Assembly: GCF_025118155.1 (NCBI RefSeq)
Contig: NW_026251389.1
Location: 1,116,001 to 1,180,000 of the forward strand
Direction: 5' to 3'
Source: Cokeromyces recurvatus
Taxonomy: Eukaryota; Mucoromycota; Mucoromycetes; Mucorales; Mucoraceae
Length of the DNA stretch: 64,000 nucleotides
In this document: in pieces, positions 1 through 13,190 of the stretch
Layout of the letters: each line of letters begins with the position of its first letter
Position numbering within the stretch: position 1 is the stretch's first letter
Notes under the pieces: model-generated
Databases searched by the model: none
What the model saw: only the letters and a program-made list of their open reading frames with translations
Told to the model about the DNA's origin: nothing
Program-made: the position numbers and the translations under genes

Positions 1-3000
1 TTATAACATGGACGATTAATTGTACTCCTTAAAAATTAATTATAGATGTATGGTGCGCTTGGTGAGGATGGTAACACAGAGCTTATGAAGCGTCCAACAC
101 CTAATACTGATGCAAATGAAACATACACTAAAGATACCCCTATAAAAAAGTACGAAGGTAATGATGTCGTGGAGCTTACAAAAGCATTACTTTCTATTGG
201 AGATTTGAAAAATGCACAGTTGATGCTCTCTGAATATGATAAGCTCATTGATTTATTTCCTGAACTTGCGCATGATATCTACCGTCTTTGTAAGGCTGTC
301 CTTGAACCTGCTTATACTATTTTTGTACCTCCTAAAACTCAAGCACTTTATACCCATCTTCACGAATGTGCTGAAGCCTCAAAGATTAAATCTGCCTTTT
401 CTACACAAGACGACCCAAATCCTACTGTACCTGATCATATCGAATTTAAGTCTGTTCTTGTTACTGATGCGCTTTTACACAATACTCGTGACTTAATCAA
501 GAAAGAGCGATATGTATTTTTCTATAAAGAGTGGGAAGATAATTTACAGCCATGTTTAACAGTAGAATGTTTAACTACTCATTTCTTGCCTTTAATGCGT
601 CTTGCTGGTCATCGTACATACTTGGTTACAGACCTTATACATAAGCTTATTTTAATTATTGGTGGGATTATTGAGCGTGGCTCAGAAATTCCTGATAGTC
701 GCGTTCACTGTAATAATATGCTTCGTGAAATTCTTTTACCTGCTATCTCCTTTAGTCACGGAAACCCTGGTACAATGGCCAGCGTCTGGGAAGTATTGTG
801 CCATTTCTCTTTTCAAGAAAGGTATGCACTATATGGTGAATGGTTTACTGATTTCTACAAAAAAACTATTGAAACAAAATTATTAAAAGCCCGTACTGAA
901 CGTGCCATAAAAGGCGTAATGCGCCGTATTTCCAAGAATGATGTACGTCGTTGTAGTCGCGATTTGGGTAAATTAGCCCATTCTAATCCTACATTAGTGT
1001 TTAATATTATGTTGGATCAGTTACAGCAGTTTGATAATATGGCACCAATGTTAGCTGATGCCTGTCGTTATCTGGGTGATTTTTCATATGATGTTCTTGG
1101 ATATGTACTTACTGATAAATGGACGGGCTCACAAGGTCCTGGTCGAATCCCTAAAACTAAAGAAAAAGAAGACGGTATGCCCGCTACTTGGTTACGTGCT
1201 CTTTCTGTCTTTGCTGGTATGCTTTTTAAGAAACAAGATATTGAAGCAACTCCTTTATTACGCTATATAGCGCGTCGTTTACGTTATGATAACGCAGTAT
1301 CAGATCTTATTATTCTTAATGAATTTATTACAAAGATGGGAGGTATTGAAATCTTGGCTAGTGCTTGTACTGAAGATCAAATAACTGCAGCTAGCTGCTC
1401 TGAATTCCTCAAAACTGAAGCCTTCTTACCTATTTCTATGGATAATCGTCGTGCATCACGTCGTGTATTAAACCGGCTTAAAGACTCTCTTCGTCGAAAT
1501 AATATTGGCTTTGAAATTCTTGTTCTGCTCTACAGACTTGAAGAAGTTTACGAAATTGAACAAGATATTCAGCCTAGTACTCGATGCTCAAAAATTGATC
1601 GTGTAAGACAGACTCAGTTACAGTATTTTGAATTATTAATGTCTTTATTTGAAGGCGAAGAATTTGCATCGTTTATGCCTGATGTTGATATACTAGTTAG
1701 AGATTATGCTCTCCCTCTTGAAGTTGCATTAAACTTCAATCGTCCTAAGACGCAATTTATAATTCAAAAGAATTTGGAAACTCCTGTTGTTAAAGATGAA
1801 ATATGGCCTCCTTTCAAACCCTTGAATGATGTTATACCTTCTTTATTACCAAGTCCTCCTTTGTCTACATATTTTTCATCTGAGTTCTATACTATCTTCT
1901 GGCAGCTTAGCTTATATGATATATACTGTCCTGAAAGCCATTATGAAGCAGCCATTAAGCGTCATACTGAGATGGTTCGCCAGTGTCAAGATACTCGTAG
2001 TTCCTTTTATCAAAGTAACCGTCCTTCGGTAGTCAGCAAAGCAGAACGTCAAGCTCAAGCTAGTTTGGAAGTGCTTCGTGAGGACTTACCTCGTCATAAA
2101 GCTCATGTTGCAAAAGTTATTTCTGTTTTGAACGAAGCTAAGTCACGCTGGTTTCCTGCCACTAAACAACGGGATGCTCAAACTGCAAGTATTATGGACT
2201 ATTGCATTTTACATAGAAGTAGACAATCTGAAATTGATGCTGCTTTCTGCTTTGAGTTCAGTATGCTAATGCATCGTCTAAATGTACCAAACTTCTCAAG
2301 TTTAACTTTATTTGATAGAATACTATCAGAGTACCTATCACCTTGCTTTATAGCCCTCTCTGAATATGAAGCCACAAACTACTCACGATTCTTTTATAAG
2401 TCACTAATGAAGATGAAAGGATGGTGCGATGATGAAAAACTTTATAATAAAGAAGCTATTGGAGATAATCTTGTTGGTTTTCAGAAAAATTGGAATGATG
2501 ATTCTTCAGTTCCTATCAAAAAAGAAGATCTCTTGGCTTTTAGTGAATTCCAGCGTTTCCTACACAAATGGCATTTTAAGACTACAGTTGTGATCGAACA
2601 TGCACTTAAATCTGATGATGCATATGTAATTAAAAATTCTTTCTTGGTACTTCGCCAATTTATACCTTGCTTCCCTCTTGTTCAAGAGCATGGTAATATA
2701 CTTGTAAAAGTAGTCAAGAGGCTTGCTGAAGAAGAAAAGCGTGGTAATATTAAAGTGCTTGCAAGAAGTTACCTTGGCCTCATCACAAAATATAAATCTA
2801 AATGGATTCCAAAACAAACATTCCTTGGTATCAAAAATGACCCTGCTCCTGTAGATATAAAAATTGCACTTACTAGCAGCAGCAGTAGTAGTAGTAATAA
2901 TAATCATAGTAGCGAGTCTAATAGTAGTAGTAAAGACGATACCGGGAAAAAGCGTGCTGATGAGTCATCTGCTAAGCACACTTCATCAAGAAGTAGTAGC

Positions 3001-3597
3001 TCACAAAATCAAGTACAGAGCGCCACTAGTTCTTCATCCTCAACACAAAAGAGACAACGTGAGGACTCATCTAGGAGTGAAAGCTCTCGTCCTGACAAAT
3101 CAGCACGTGTTGATGAAAGCAGCCGTCATCACCACCGAACCACACCATCATCAACTAGACGAAGTTCTCCTAGGGAAACAAAAGCTGATCCTCCTCGCTC
3201 TTCTCGTGATTCTGGTCGTGATACTACTCGAGAAAATGGTCGTGAAACTGTACGTGAGTCTGGTCGTGAAACTGTACGCGAGTCTGGTCGTGAAGGCGGC
3301 CGTGATTCTGCTCGCGATTCTGCTCGCGAAAGTGGACGGGAAAGTGGGCGTGAGACACGTAATGCACCTTCCTCCCCTCGACGTAGTGGCCCCTCTCCTA
3401 CTACTGCTAATGTATCTCGTTCATCTGATTCTAGAGGAGCCAAAAGAGAAGCTGAAGATAGAGGACGTCATGATCGTCCTGAGAAAAGAAGAGATGTTCG
3501 GGATGATAGATCAAGAGGAGAGCGCCGTCCTGATGAGAGGAGAAGGGAAGAGCGTCGAGTTGATGATAGAAGACACGATAGAAGACGACGACGTTAA
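1..3597 (+). CDS. THO2: THO complex subunit 2, 5'-truncated by the window
   Basis: Subunit of the nuclear THO/TREX complex, which couples transcription to mRNP packaging and export. The window opens in an intron that ends with an AG at 45; the visible exon (46-3597) runs in one frame for 1183 residues. The body is a long helical THO2/THOC2-like domain. The last about 240 residues are low-complexity Ser-rich, then Arg/Glu/Asp-rich, with a repeated GRE-type segment around 3205-3360, ending in an RRRR tail. Basic, disordered C-termini are typical of the family and are thought to bind nucleic acid. The true start lies upstream of the window. CWC22 follows on the same strand 0.8 kb downstream. Confident of family; the exact 5' exon border is inferred. 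Confidence 0.88.
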
Positions 3598-4271
3598 AAA
3601 AATAATTGTGTATTCTTTTATTATTATTATTATTATTGTTTTATGTTAAATACACTTTTTTTTTTTTGTTTATATCTATTTTATTTAAATAAATATTAAT
3701 TACGTAGTAATTGTATAAAGAATAAAGAAAATATTCATGCATATTGATTTTATTAAGAAAGTGTATTACCCTTTAATGTAGTAATATAATTATGTTTTGA
3801 GAATAGAAAAGTCTAGATATTCGGCGTTTATATCTGTTTAAAAGCCATAGCTACAGCTACACAACAAAAGACAACTTAATTTTACAATAAACAAAATATA
3901 TTCACCTTCGAATACATTATTCCTTTTCTTGGATAATTTTTAATTTCTGTTAAACTATAGTTCCCAATTACTGCATTTTTTTTTTAAAAAAAAAGCCTTA
4001 TTAAATATCACAGGGGCAAAGTCAGCAATTTGCCTCTAGTAACATAATGGACTTTTTATCCTATAAATCAATACTTACAAGATTATTATTAACTAATCCT
4101 TTTATTTGATTTTGTTCATACTTTGTATTATTGATATATTTCTTAGCGGTTTTCTTCTTTGAGTTATTTATATCTAAAAAAAAAAAAAAGTGCCTTTCCA
4201 TGTAAAATACCTTTTTCTCCCATCTTATTAGGAGTTTCAAATTCCCTACTAAAAAATTTCTTTCTCTCTCT

Positions 4272-4319
<48 letters not shown>

Positions 4320-4399
4320 ACATTTACGTTTATATATTCATTTATAAATTACACATTCCATTTCTAAAAGAAAAAAAAATAAGTAAAAAGAAAAGCAAA
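3598..4399. other. Intergenic region, THO2 3' side and CWC22 promoter
   Basis: No coding potential seen. It holds short T and A runs and a pyrimidine stretch (CT repeat followed by about 36 T, near 4260-4312) just upstream of the CWC22 start. The T tract may act as a nucleosome-free promoter element, which is inference. Confidence 0.5.
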
Positions 4400-4836
4400 A
4401 TGAGCACAGAAGTGCAATCAAAAGCATCTAACCAAATAAACACAATGAATATAACAACACGCGCGGGTGGTGCATACATCCCACCCCATCGTTTACGTCA
4501 AATGCAACAATCTATTACTGACACAAGCAGTGAAGCATATCAACGTATTACCTGGGAGGCATTAAAAAAATCAATTAACGGTCTCATTAACAAAGTCAAT
4601 ACATCAAATATAAAAATGATCATACCTGAATTATTCGGTGAAAATCTTATTCGTGGTCGAGGATTATTTTGCCGCAGTATGATGAAAGCACAACAAGCTA
4701 GTTTACCATTTACACCTGTCTATGCAGCTACAACAGCAGTTATTAATACAAAATTACCAGCAGTAGGTGCATTATTATTGACGCGTTTAATACTTCAATT
4801 TAGAAGAGCTTTTAGACGAAATGACAAGGTAATTGC

Positions 4837-4872
<36 letters not shown>

Positions 4873-6917
4873 CTAGTATAAATATATGTGTCTAACATTT
4901 GCATTGCTTTAATAGACCTCTTGCCTTGCAACTACTATGTTTATTGCTCACCTCACTAATCAGCTTGTTGCAGACAAAGTTCTTGCTCTTCAAATATTAG
5001 CCCTCTTGTTAGAACGACCCACAGATGATTCAGTTGAGATAGCAGTTGGTTTCATGCGTGAAGTTGGAGCACTTTTAGCACAAGTTTGCCCTAAAGCTAA
5101 TAATGCTATCTTTGAAAGATTTAGAGCAGTATTACATGAGGGAGAAATTGATAAACGTATCCAGTATATGATCGAAGTTTTATTTCAAATTCGAAAAGAT
5201 AAATATAAAGATAATGAACCTGTTATTCAAGAGCTGGATCTTGTCGAAGAAGAAGATCAAATTACTCATAATATTAGTTTAGATGATGACGACCTTGATC
5301 CAGAAGACATGTGTAATATATTTAAATATGATCCAGATTATACAGAAAATGAAGAAAAATACAACGCTATTAAAGCTGAAATTCTTGGTGAAGACTCTGA
5401 TGCAGAAAGTGGCTCATCAGAGGAAGAGAGTGGAAGTAGCGATGAAGAAGAATCTTCGGATGAAGAGGAAGAAGAAGATAGAATGGAAATTGTTGATAAA
5501 ACAAATGATGAAGTTATTGAATTGAGGAGAAGAATTTATTTGACAATCATGTCTAGCGTCAACTTTGAAGAAGCATGTCATAAATTAATGAAGTTAAATA
5601 TCCCTGAAAAATACCAGGTAAGCATAAATATGAATCACACTATGTTATTCAAGTTATTAAAATTTGTATTTATAAATGTAGCCTGAGTTATGTAATATGG
5701 TTATTGAATGCTGTTCTCAAGAACGTACTTATCTGAAATACTATGGTTTAATGGCAGAGCGTTTCTGTAAAATGAACCGTTTATGGGTAGATACCTTTGT
5801 TGATTGCTTTACCGAAGTCTTTCAAACTATTCATCGTTATGAAACTAATAGACTTCGTAACATTGGTAAATTATTTGCTCATCTCTTTAATACAGATTCA
5901 CTTCCATGGACTGCATTTCATATTATTCGATTAACAGAAGAAGATACCACATCTGCATCTCGTATCTTTATTAAAATTTTATTCCAAGAGATCAATGAAT
6001 TCTTAGGTTTAAAGACCTTAAAGGAACGTATAATGGATCCATACATGTCAGAAAGTTTGGCCGGTATGTTTCCTAAGGATAATCCAAAGAATACACGTTT
6101 TGCTATTAACTATTGGACCAGTATTGGACTTGGTGCACTTACAGAAGATTTACGTGAGTGGTTAAGAACTGCTCCACAACAACGTATCAAACAAGATGAG
6201 AGTGACAGCGACAGTGATTCTGAAAGTGATAGTGGCAGCAGTACCGCTAGTAGTTCCTCTTATGATAGTGATTCCTCTTCATATTCAAGTAGTAGTAGCT
6301 ACAGTAGTCGTAGTAGCAGTAGCAGTCGCAGTCGCAGTCGCAGTCGCAGTCGCAGTCGCAGTAGCAGTAGCAGTAGCAGTCGTAGTCGTAGTCGCAGTCG
6401 CAGTACGAGTGTTAGTAGCCGCAGTCGCAGTCGTAGTCGCAGCGCTAGTGTTAGTAGCCGTAGCAGTCGTAATAGCTATAGTGTAAGTCGCAGCCGTACT
6501 CCAGTTTCAAGTAGAAGTCGTAGTCCTGTTTCGCGTAGAGACCATCGTCGTAGCCCTGCTAAACACTCTAGTTATCGTAGTCCTAGTCGTAGTCGTAGCT
6601 CTAGTCGTAGCCGTAGTCCTGTTAGACGACGCAGCCCTACTAGACGTAGCTCTACTAGACGTAGCCCTATTAGACGCAGCCCTATTAGACGTAGCCCTAT
6701 TAGACGCAGCCCTATTAGACGTAGCCCTATTAGACGTAGCCGCCGAAGCCCTAGCTATAGTCGCAGTCGCAGTCCTATTAGACGTTCTAGTCGTCGAAGC
6801 CTTAGTCGTAGTCTCAGTCCTAATGCTCGTAAAAGCTATCGCGATCGTAGTCGTAGTTCTAATGGGCATAGAAATTATCGTGATCGTCGCAGTCGTAGTC
6901 CCAGTTATCGTAGATAG
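4400..6917 (+). CDS. CWC22: Pre-mRNA-splicing factor CWC22
   Basis: Spliceosome component that, in characterised species, is needed for catalytic activation and, in animals, for exon-junction-complex loading. Three exons fit: 4400-4828, 4916-5617 and 5682-6917, giving 788 residues. The N-terminal half is a MIF4G domain that crosses intron 1, where the reading resumes as [13 protein letters not shown]. An acidic Ser/Glu tract (about 5390-5485) separates it from the MA3 domain of exon 3. The last 240 residues are an RS domain with several tandem RRSPI units at about 6650-6740. A long RS tail occurs in animal CWC22 but is absent from the short yeast protein. The start ATG is the first in the exon and fits the family. 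Confidence 0.93.
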
Positions 6918-7081
6918 TAAATATACAGTTTTTTTTTTCCCTCCCCTTCTTATAATAGGTATTTGATTATTTATATTTTGCACTTTTGAAAAACAAAAAC
7001 GATTCAAATAAATATTGTCTATTATTATAATTAGTGTAATCATTTTTCGTTTTATTTATAATAATAATAATAAAAATAGAT

Positions 7082-8046
7082 TTAACAATCTTTTGTATTA
7101 TTCGTTGCAACAAGTAAAATGTCATCTGGTTGTTGTAATAAGGAAGAAGCAGTACGCTTCTTTGTCATTAAACGGTGTTTAGATAATTGACGATAGCATA
7201 TGGACATGGAAAAATAAATAAATAAAAAAATGGTAAACACCCACATAAATAATATGTTTGATTCCTGTTTCACAACTGTTTCTGCTCCATGTTCTATTTC
7301 AATTGTAGTTTGAGTAGCAATAACCGGTAGTTCTTCCAAGGTGTTCGAAGGAAGAATAGTCGTTGTGGTAGCATGCTGTTTTACTATTTTTCTAATTATT
7401 TTAAACTCTGTTTCTGGAATCAAATGGAAATTATCATAATCAAGCTATATCATATATAATCAATCAACTTGAAAACATATATACATGTAATATATTAAAC
7501 TTTACAACTACCATCCCTTGTAATTTCAATTCAGTTACTGGTTTTATTGCTTCCATGTTCCAACCTACATTGACGGGCCAATCTTTTAGTTTAGCATCAA
7601 TATGTCCCAAGACTGCAGTTGAATCAGGCTCAATTTGATCTTCTTCATCTTCATCATCATCACAGGCTACTGCAGTGAATAAAGTCTCGTCAAAATCTTG
7701 AAATTCCCCCACTGTTTTATTTGTGTATCTATCTTTAACAAGTAAAACAATCCCTTGATATGCATACCGACCTGTCAAATGTATATTGACAAGTGACGGC
7801 GAATCAGTTGATATCTTTACACCATAACAATCTGGACAGGTTGATTTAGAAGGTCCATGCCCTATTGTCGCCATCTTATTCATGTTGCACTACCATAAAG
7901 GTTAGCTTTTCATGTTGTTCTTTTTTTTTTTTTTTTTTTTTTTTTTGTACGCCTTAACACTCTATGTACATTACTGTTCCTGGTGCACTAGGATACGCAG
8001 TAACCCAACTTATCCATATTATAAACGTCAAAAGTATATTTTTCAT
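7082..8046 (-). CDS. Reelin-domain secreted/type I membrane protein
   Basis: Three exons join in phase: 8046-7975, 7889-7506 and 7444-7082, giving 272 residues. Exon 1 encodes a clear signal peptide (MKNILLTFIIWISWVTA). The mature part starts YPSAPGTC and continues with a His-Gly segment and a hydrophobic core (YQGIVLLVKD), then a GEF segment, a Cys and a W-x-V pattern. This order matches Reelin (Reeler) domains, which are extracellular beta-sandwich domains. An acidic loop (DDDEDEEDQ) lies inside it. Near the C-terminus a hydrophobic segment (MWVFTIFLFIYFSMSI) looks like a membrane anchor followed by a basic tail. The role is unknown. The domain assignment is by eye; the signal peptide and anchor are clear. 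Confidence 0.68.
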
Positions 8047-8160
8047 ATTAAAGCAAAAGAAAGACAACGACAACAAAAAATGATTTTTTTTTTTTTTTTT
8101 AAAAAAAATAATATAATAAAATAACCAATAGAATTTACTTAACAATTGGGATAATTCCTT

Positions 8161-9806
8161 TTAACTCTGATGTAAACCTAATCTATTTTTTTCTGATTCA
8201 AGACGAGCATATAAAAGATAAAGTGCCATTTGATTACTTTCAGGTGTACCAGTAATGGTTACTAGTCTTTCATTAGCATCTCCATGAGGATCAGCAATCT
8301 TGATGTGACTGCCACTTAAATGTCTAATTTCATTAATTTTACTTCCACCTTTACCAATAATACAACCAACCTACATAAATTAAAATAAGAATGAATAAAC
8401 ATTTATACATAACATATCTATAAATACACATCATCATCTTACCATTTCATTAGGAATGAAAATTTGTTGAGCTTGAGTAGCAGAGTTCATGTTGGTCATA
8501 CCGGTCATGCCAGCCATGTTATTCATACCCATTGCATTCATTGCTCCCATGCCGCCCATAGCAGCCATAGTATAATCATTTTGTTTTGAAGTAGGCATAC
8601 CAGCATAACCAGTAGTAGTAGAAGGCCCAACTCCATAATAAAACTGACTTGCAGCAGCACTATTCATCGGGATAGAACCCATATGTATCATACCACCATA
8701 TCCCATAGCAGCCGCCGCAGCCGCCGCCGCGGCAGCAGCAGCGGCAGCAGGATTATTATTACTGTTGTTATTATTTGATCTCATGCCCATGTAATTACCA
8801 TTACGATGGTTACGACCATGAGCTGCTATAGGCCTATAGGGTACATTATTGACTGACCCACGGTCAGGATGGTCTAATAATGTCTTAGCAACACGTTGTA
8901 CAGCTTGTTGAATAGAATGAGGCGTGCCTTGAATAGACACAGTACGTTCAGTAGATAAGGGCAGAGATTCTTCTGAAGCATTTAAACGAGCACCACTTGT
9001 TTCTTGAATCGATTTGATGGTATTACCCAATTTGCCTATCAAAGTACCCATCTTACTATCAGGTACAAGTAATTTAATAACTAATGTTTGTTGCTCATTG
9101 CTCTTATCGTCTAATTGAGTATGTTCAGATAATATCTTTTCAGCAACTAATGAATAAGCCTAAATATAAATATATATAACACATTGAATGCTTTGTTTAT
9201 AATCTCAAGCCTTTATTGCTTTTTACCTTGGCAACAGCATCAACAGGACCAATTACTGTTAAAATCCTTTCATAAGCCCCAGGCACTATTTCGGAGATTG
9301 TGACACGAGCAGATGATGCTTCACGAATATCACTTACATTTTTTCCGCCTCGACCAATAATGACACCAGCATCTTTTGTACTTACTAAAGAACGAATTGC
9401 TATCGTTTCATTTCCTTCTTGTTCGGTTTTTTAATAATTGGATCTTTACTAATACTCGAGCGTGCTTTATCGTCTATTTAATAATGTTAAGAAAAAAAAA
9501 AAAAAAAAAAAACTCAACCCAACCCCTTCCTTTCTATTCTATTCCTATTCTATTTAATCTGTAAAAGATAATTGTATATTTACCTTTTTCAACTTCAAGT
9601 TCTTCTATTGTTTCTTGTTTAACATTATCTTCTGCGGATGGAATAAAATGAGGTGCTTTTGTTTCCGGGTCTGGCACAGCAAGTCGCTTAGGATGACGAT
9701 CTTCGTGATTACTTGCTTCATAATCGGAATCCCATTCTTCTTCATCAAAACGAGGTCTTTTTGACCTATCGATAGGTGAACCAGTGTTAGCTTCGTTGTC
9801 TGACAT
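8161..9806 (-). CDS. Triple KH-domain RNA-binding protein (PCBP/HnRNP-K, Rnc1/Hek2 type)
   Basis: Four exons join in phase: 9806-9584, 9417-9227, 9159-8443 and 8370-8161, for 446 residues. Three KH domains are seen, each with a GxxG loop: GRGGKNV in exon 2, GKLGNTI in exon 3, and GKGGSKI in exon 4. KH1 and KH2 are adjacent; KH3 follows a long linker with an Ala run and Met/Gly/Asn-rich sequence. The acidic N-terminus (MSDNEANTG) precedes KH1. This is the layout of fungal Rnc1 and Hek2/Pbp2 and animal PCBP, which bind C- or U-rich RNA and control mRNA stability or localisation. Which target RNAs it binds cannot be told. A gene-free 2.3 kb lies upstream. Confidence 0.87.
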
Positions 9807-12104
9807 CTATATTCAATTAAGTAAACACGTATATATATATATGTATATATATGTATACAAATATATATGTATATTTATATGTATATGGATATATAATATC
9901 CTTATTTTGCAAGTTACCTTATTATGTGTATAAAATTTATATCCTTATTAAGTAATGGATAAAAAGAAAAAAGAAAAAGAGAATTGGAATGAAAATTAAA
10001 AAGCAGAAAAGTGAAATAATAAGGGTTGCTTCTGTGATGTGTGAATTATAAAGAAGTGAATTTGTGTTCTGGGAAAGAAAGATTAAGAGAGAAAAAAAAA
10101 ATGTAGTGTAAGGATTTCATGTTTCAACATTTTATATTTATATTAAAAAAATAAACATATAAATATATATTTTCTTTTATTTTCAATACTTCAACATGTG
10201 AATGTTAAGGTATTGAAAGAATAAAGAAAATAACATGTAGATTTAATCATGGTTTTTTTTTTTAAGGAAAAAAGAAAAATAAATAAATACCAGTGAATTC
10301 GAACAAGTGCCTATTTATGGTTGTAGAGGGAGTGAGATGGGAAGATCCAAGTTAATAATTTTTTTTTTAAAGAAAAAAAAAATATGTAAAGAAATATATA
10401 CCAAAAAAATAAATAAATGAATAAATAGATGTGAATATGAATTTATTTTTTTATCTGTAACGGATTGTAGAGATTTTATTGGATATAGTTTTTTTTTTCA
10501 GCTTAAGATTGATACTGTGTCATTCCTAAACTGTTGGACAAACAAATTCATTTTTTAGATAAAGCTATTATGTAATATGGATCCATAGTATACATTAGAG
10601 ATGATCTTCTGCAACTAAAAAATTAGCTATTCATCAGACATACTGGATATAATTATGCAAGTTTATAATGTCACTCATATAAGTTCAATCACATTGAATA
10701 GTTGAACAACCCTTGTTTGGCTGGGAGAAGCAGAAGGGCTCTTGTATACGAGTATGTATGATAGAACATAAAGGTATTCTTGTTATAAGTCTGTCAGTAG
10801 TTCCTTTAAAATTATGTATCCATCATTCTCAAAACTTCCTCTCTCACAACTGCTTCCTTTCTGTGGCAGCAAGCCTTTTATACTGATACTAATGAAAAGA
10901 TTCTATTATCTTACATAAATGTAATTATTCGCCAAGAGCCTGAACTGTTTCTTTATAAAATCAATAACTCAGTATTGTACCTATTATTGTATCGAAAAAA
11001 AAAGGTATTTAACATGATAGTATTCTGGTTACATCTATGGCAGCCTTCAGAATTATTATGAGGGTCATGTAAAACAATTCAATCCTTAAATATGTGTATT
11101 TACTTTAAACTATGGATATTAGATATGCAAAAAAAAAAAAAAAAAAAAAAAAAACTGCAAGAAAAAAATAAAATAAAATACTTAAAGACATTAAAACTTT
11201 CCAATGGTTAAAAACTCTTACAAATATATACTCAAATGCATAATATGAAACAGCTAAATCAATGCTAGTAAAAGATATGCTTGATATCTCATCACTTTCT
11301 ATTTGGAAGGGAAAGACCCAGAGTTTTTACTTGAGACATTGACATAAAGTGTACAGTGCAGTTTCAACCTTGAACGATCAATATATTTACATGTCAATTG
11401 TTTAAAAATTAACATTATTATTTTTTTTTTCCACTTGTTTTCGCTCTTCATTAACCCAAAGAAGAAGCTGAACGACTGTATTACAACACTAGGTTAGGAG
11501 CTTTACAAACATATAATACAATTTACTTGCTTAATTCTTTCAAATAAATAAATTTGAATACCAATTGTAATAACCTCAATGCACATGAAAACATTCTTTT
11601 ACATTCATTCATAGGAAAAACGGGTTAAAGTTATACAGTTGAACAATTATTCATCATACATCATCTTTCTAATCTCTTACAAAGATGGAATGTAATTCAC
11701 AATACTAACAAGCTAATTAATTAAAAACTTAATCAACATCTCAATTACAATTTCAACGCACAAAACATAAACCAATCAATAATTCGAGGATGAGAAACAG
11801 AATAAAACAGACAGACTATATGGATGATGTAAGTAAGCAACATTCTCTCATAGCGATGAAGAAGAAAAAAAAAAGGGATTTTTCTTGTTCTTCAACAGAT
11901 TCTTAATTTCTCAATATTTTTTAAAAAAAAACTTGTCTGTTTCTCCTCTTTGATAATGAAAGGTATATGATACTGTGATATCCATGAATATAGATATCGA
12001 CAGGTGCTTTGCAATTGAGATGTTCAAGATAAAAACAAATAGTGTAATTAAATGAACATCATTGTTTATTTTGCAAAGGTTCATATATAGTATGGGTGTA
12101 TAAT
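9807..12104. other. Long gene-free region upstream of the KH gene
   Basis: No exon-like reading frame or tRNA was found in 2.3 kb. The first part has TA-rich repeats (9830-9895) and A/T runs; 10500-12000 is less repetitive and more mixed in sequence. It may hold the promoter and a long 5' UTR of the KH gene or a noncoding transcript, but nothing in the sequence proves either. Confidence 0.4.
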
Positions 12105-12680
12105 TTATTCTTCGTCTTCCTCAGCATCATCACCACCAGCGGCAGCAGCAGCTCTCTTTCTCTTGACACGACCAGCACGACCACCACCATAAGGAGAAGT
12201 CAAAGCGAAATCAATGTGCTTTTGAGAGTCCAAACGAACAATGAAAGAAGGAACATTGACGATTTGCTTACCAACACGAATGTGACGTTGACGAATCAAG
12301 ACACGAGCATGATGGATAGACTTGGCAAGACCCAACTTGAAAACTTGGGTTTGAAGACGACGTTCCAAGAAATCTTCAATCTTAAGAGCCAAAACGTAAT
12401 CGAGCTTCATACGGGATTCGTCAAGGACACCAATACGAACAAGACGACGAATGAGGGCATTACCTTCAAAGAGACGACGAGGATCCTTTTCATCAAGCTT
12501 CAAAAGTTCACGAGCAGCACGACGAATCTTGGAAAGAGTGAGACCGACTCTCCAGATTTCCTTCTTGTTCTTGAGACCAAACTCACCAATCAACTTGAGT
12601 TCTTGGTCAAGACGAGCGGATTCGAAAGGACGCTTAGGGACAGTGGATGTCTTGCTGTAGGTTCTGGTAGTACCGGTCAT
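12105..12680 (-). CDS. RPS9: 40S ribosomal protein S9 (uS4)
   Basis: Small-subunit ribosomal protein of the S4 family that binds 18S rRNA early in assembly. One frame of 191 residues carries the conserved [19 protein letters not shown] start, the S4 RNA-binding core ([19 protein letters not shown], then [13 protein letters not shown]), and an acidic C-terminus ([10 protein letters not shown]). The first residues (MTGTTR) are slightly longer than the usual MVR or MPR start; an AG just before AACCTAC could be a splice acceptor, so a separate first exon cannot be excluded. It is divergent from RPL21. Confidence 0.95.
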   Translation of the reverse strand: MTGTTRTYSKTSTVPKRPFESARLDQELKLIGEFGLKNKKEIWRVGLTLSKIRRAARELLKLDEKDPRRLFEGNALIRRLVRIGVLDESRMKLDYVLALKIEDFLERRLQTQVFKLGLAKSIHHARVLIRQRHIRVGKQIVNVPSFIVRLDSQKHIDFALTSPYGGGRAGRVKRKRAAAAAGGDDAEEDEE

Positions 12681-13190
12681 ACTTTAAAAAAAAGTTTAAG
12701 AGAAAGAACTATTAAAAAACAAACAGTTTGAATTAATCTTTATTCTTTTTTTTTTTTTAAAAAAAAAAAAAGTCGAGTAACAAAATTGAATAAAAAATTT
12801 TCATTTCCATATTTTTGATTGGCCGAAATAAAGATAAACATAAGCCACATAAACTACAAAATAAAGTGGCGTATTGACTGTATAAACAAAAGAATTAAAG
12901 AAAAGGTCTATTAAATAAAATAGAAGAAGATATTATTAAAAGTAGAAAAAAAGTACAGTTAATTTCAGCTTTAATCGTTTATATAAATGTATATGTGTAT
13001 ACGAACAGAATAAAAATTTGAATATTATTACATTAGTATAGTTTTGATTTGCTCTTTTTTTTCTCACTTTAACACCGTTCAAAAAAAAAAAAATCTAAGC
13101 CACCACAATTTTTTTTTCTTCAGACTATAATAATAATTTTTTTCTTTTCAGCCTTTTTTTTCGGTCTCTTTCCATACCACTTCGTACAAG
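12681..13190. promoter_or_regulatory. Shared bidirectional promoter region of RPS9 and RPL21
   Basis: The 510 bases between two divergent ribosomal protein genes hold a CCAAT-type box, seen as TTTTGATTGGCC near 12815-12826, plus several T runs and a CTTTTTTTTC-like pyrimidine stretch ahead of RPL21. A similar TTTGATTGG occurs upstream of RPL7 (about 52635). Co-regulation is inferred. Confidence 0.4.

Noticed and set aside
2864..3649. Long second frame over the THO2 3' end
   Set aside because: It is a shadow of the Ser/Arg repeat region; the THO2 frame matches a known family through the same bases.
6507..7043. Antisense Thr/Ser/Arg-rich frame over the CWC22 RS domain
   Set aside because: Product of the repeat codons on the opposite strand, with no start context and no family match.
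12096..12731. Plus-strand frame opposite RPS9
   Set aside because: RPS9 on the minus strand is certain; the opposite frame is open only because of codon bias.
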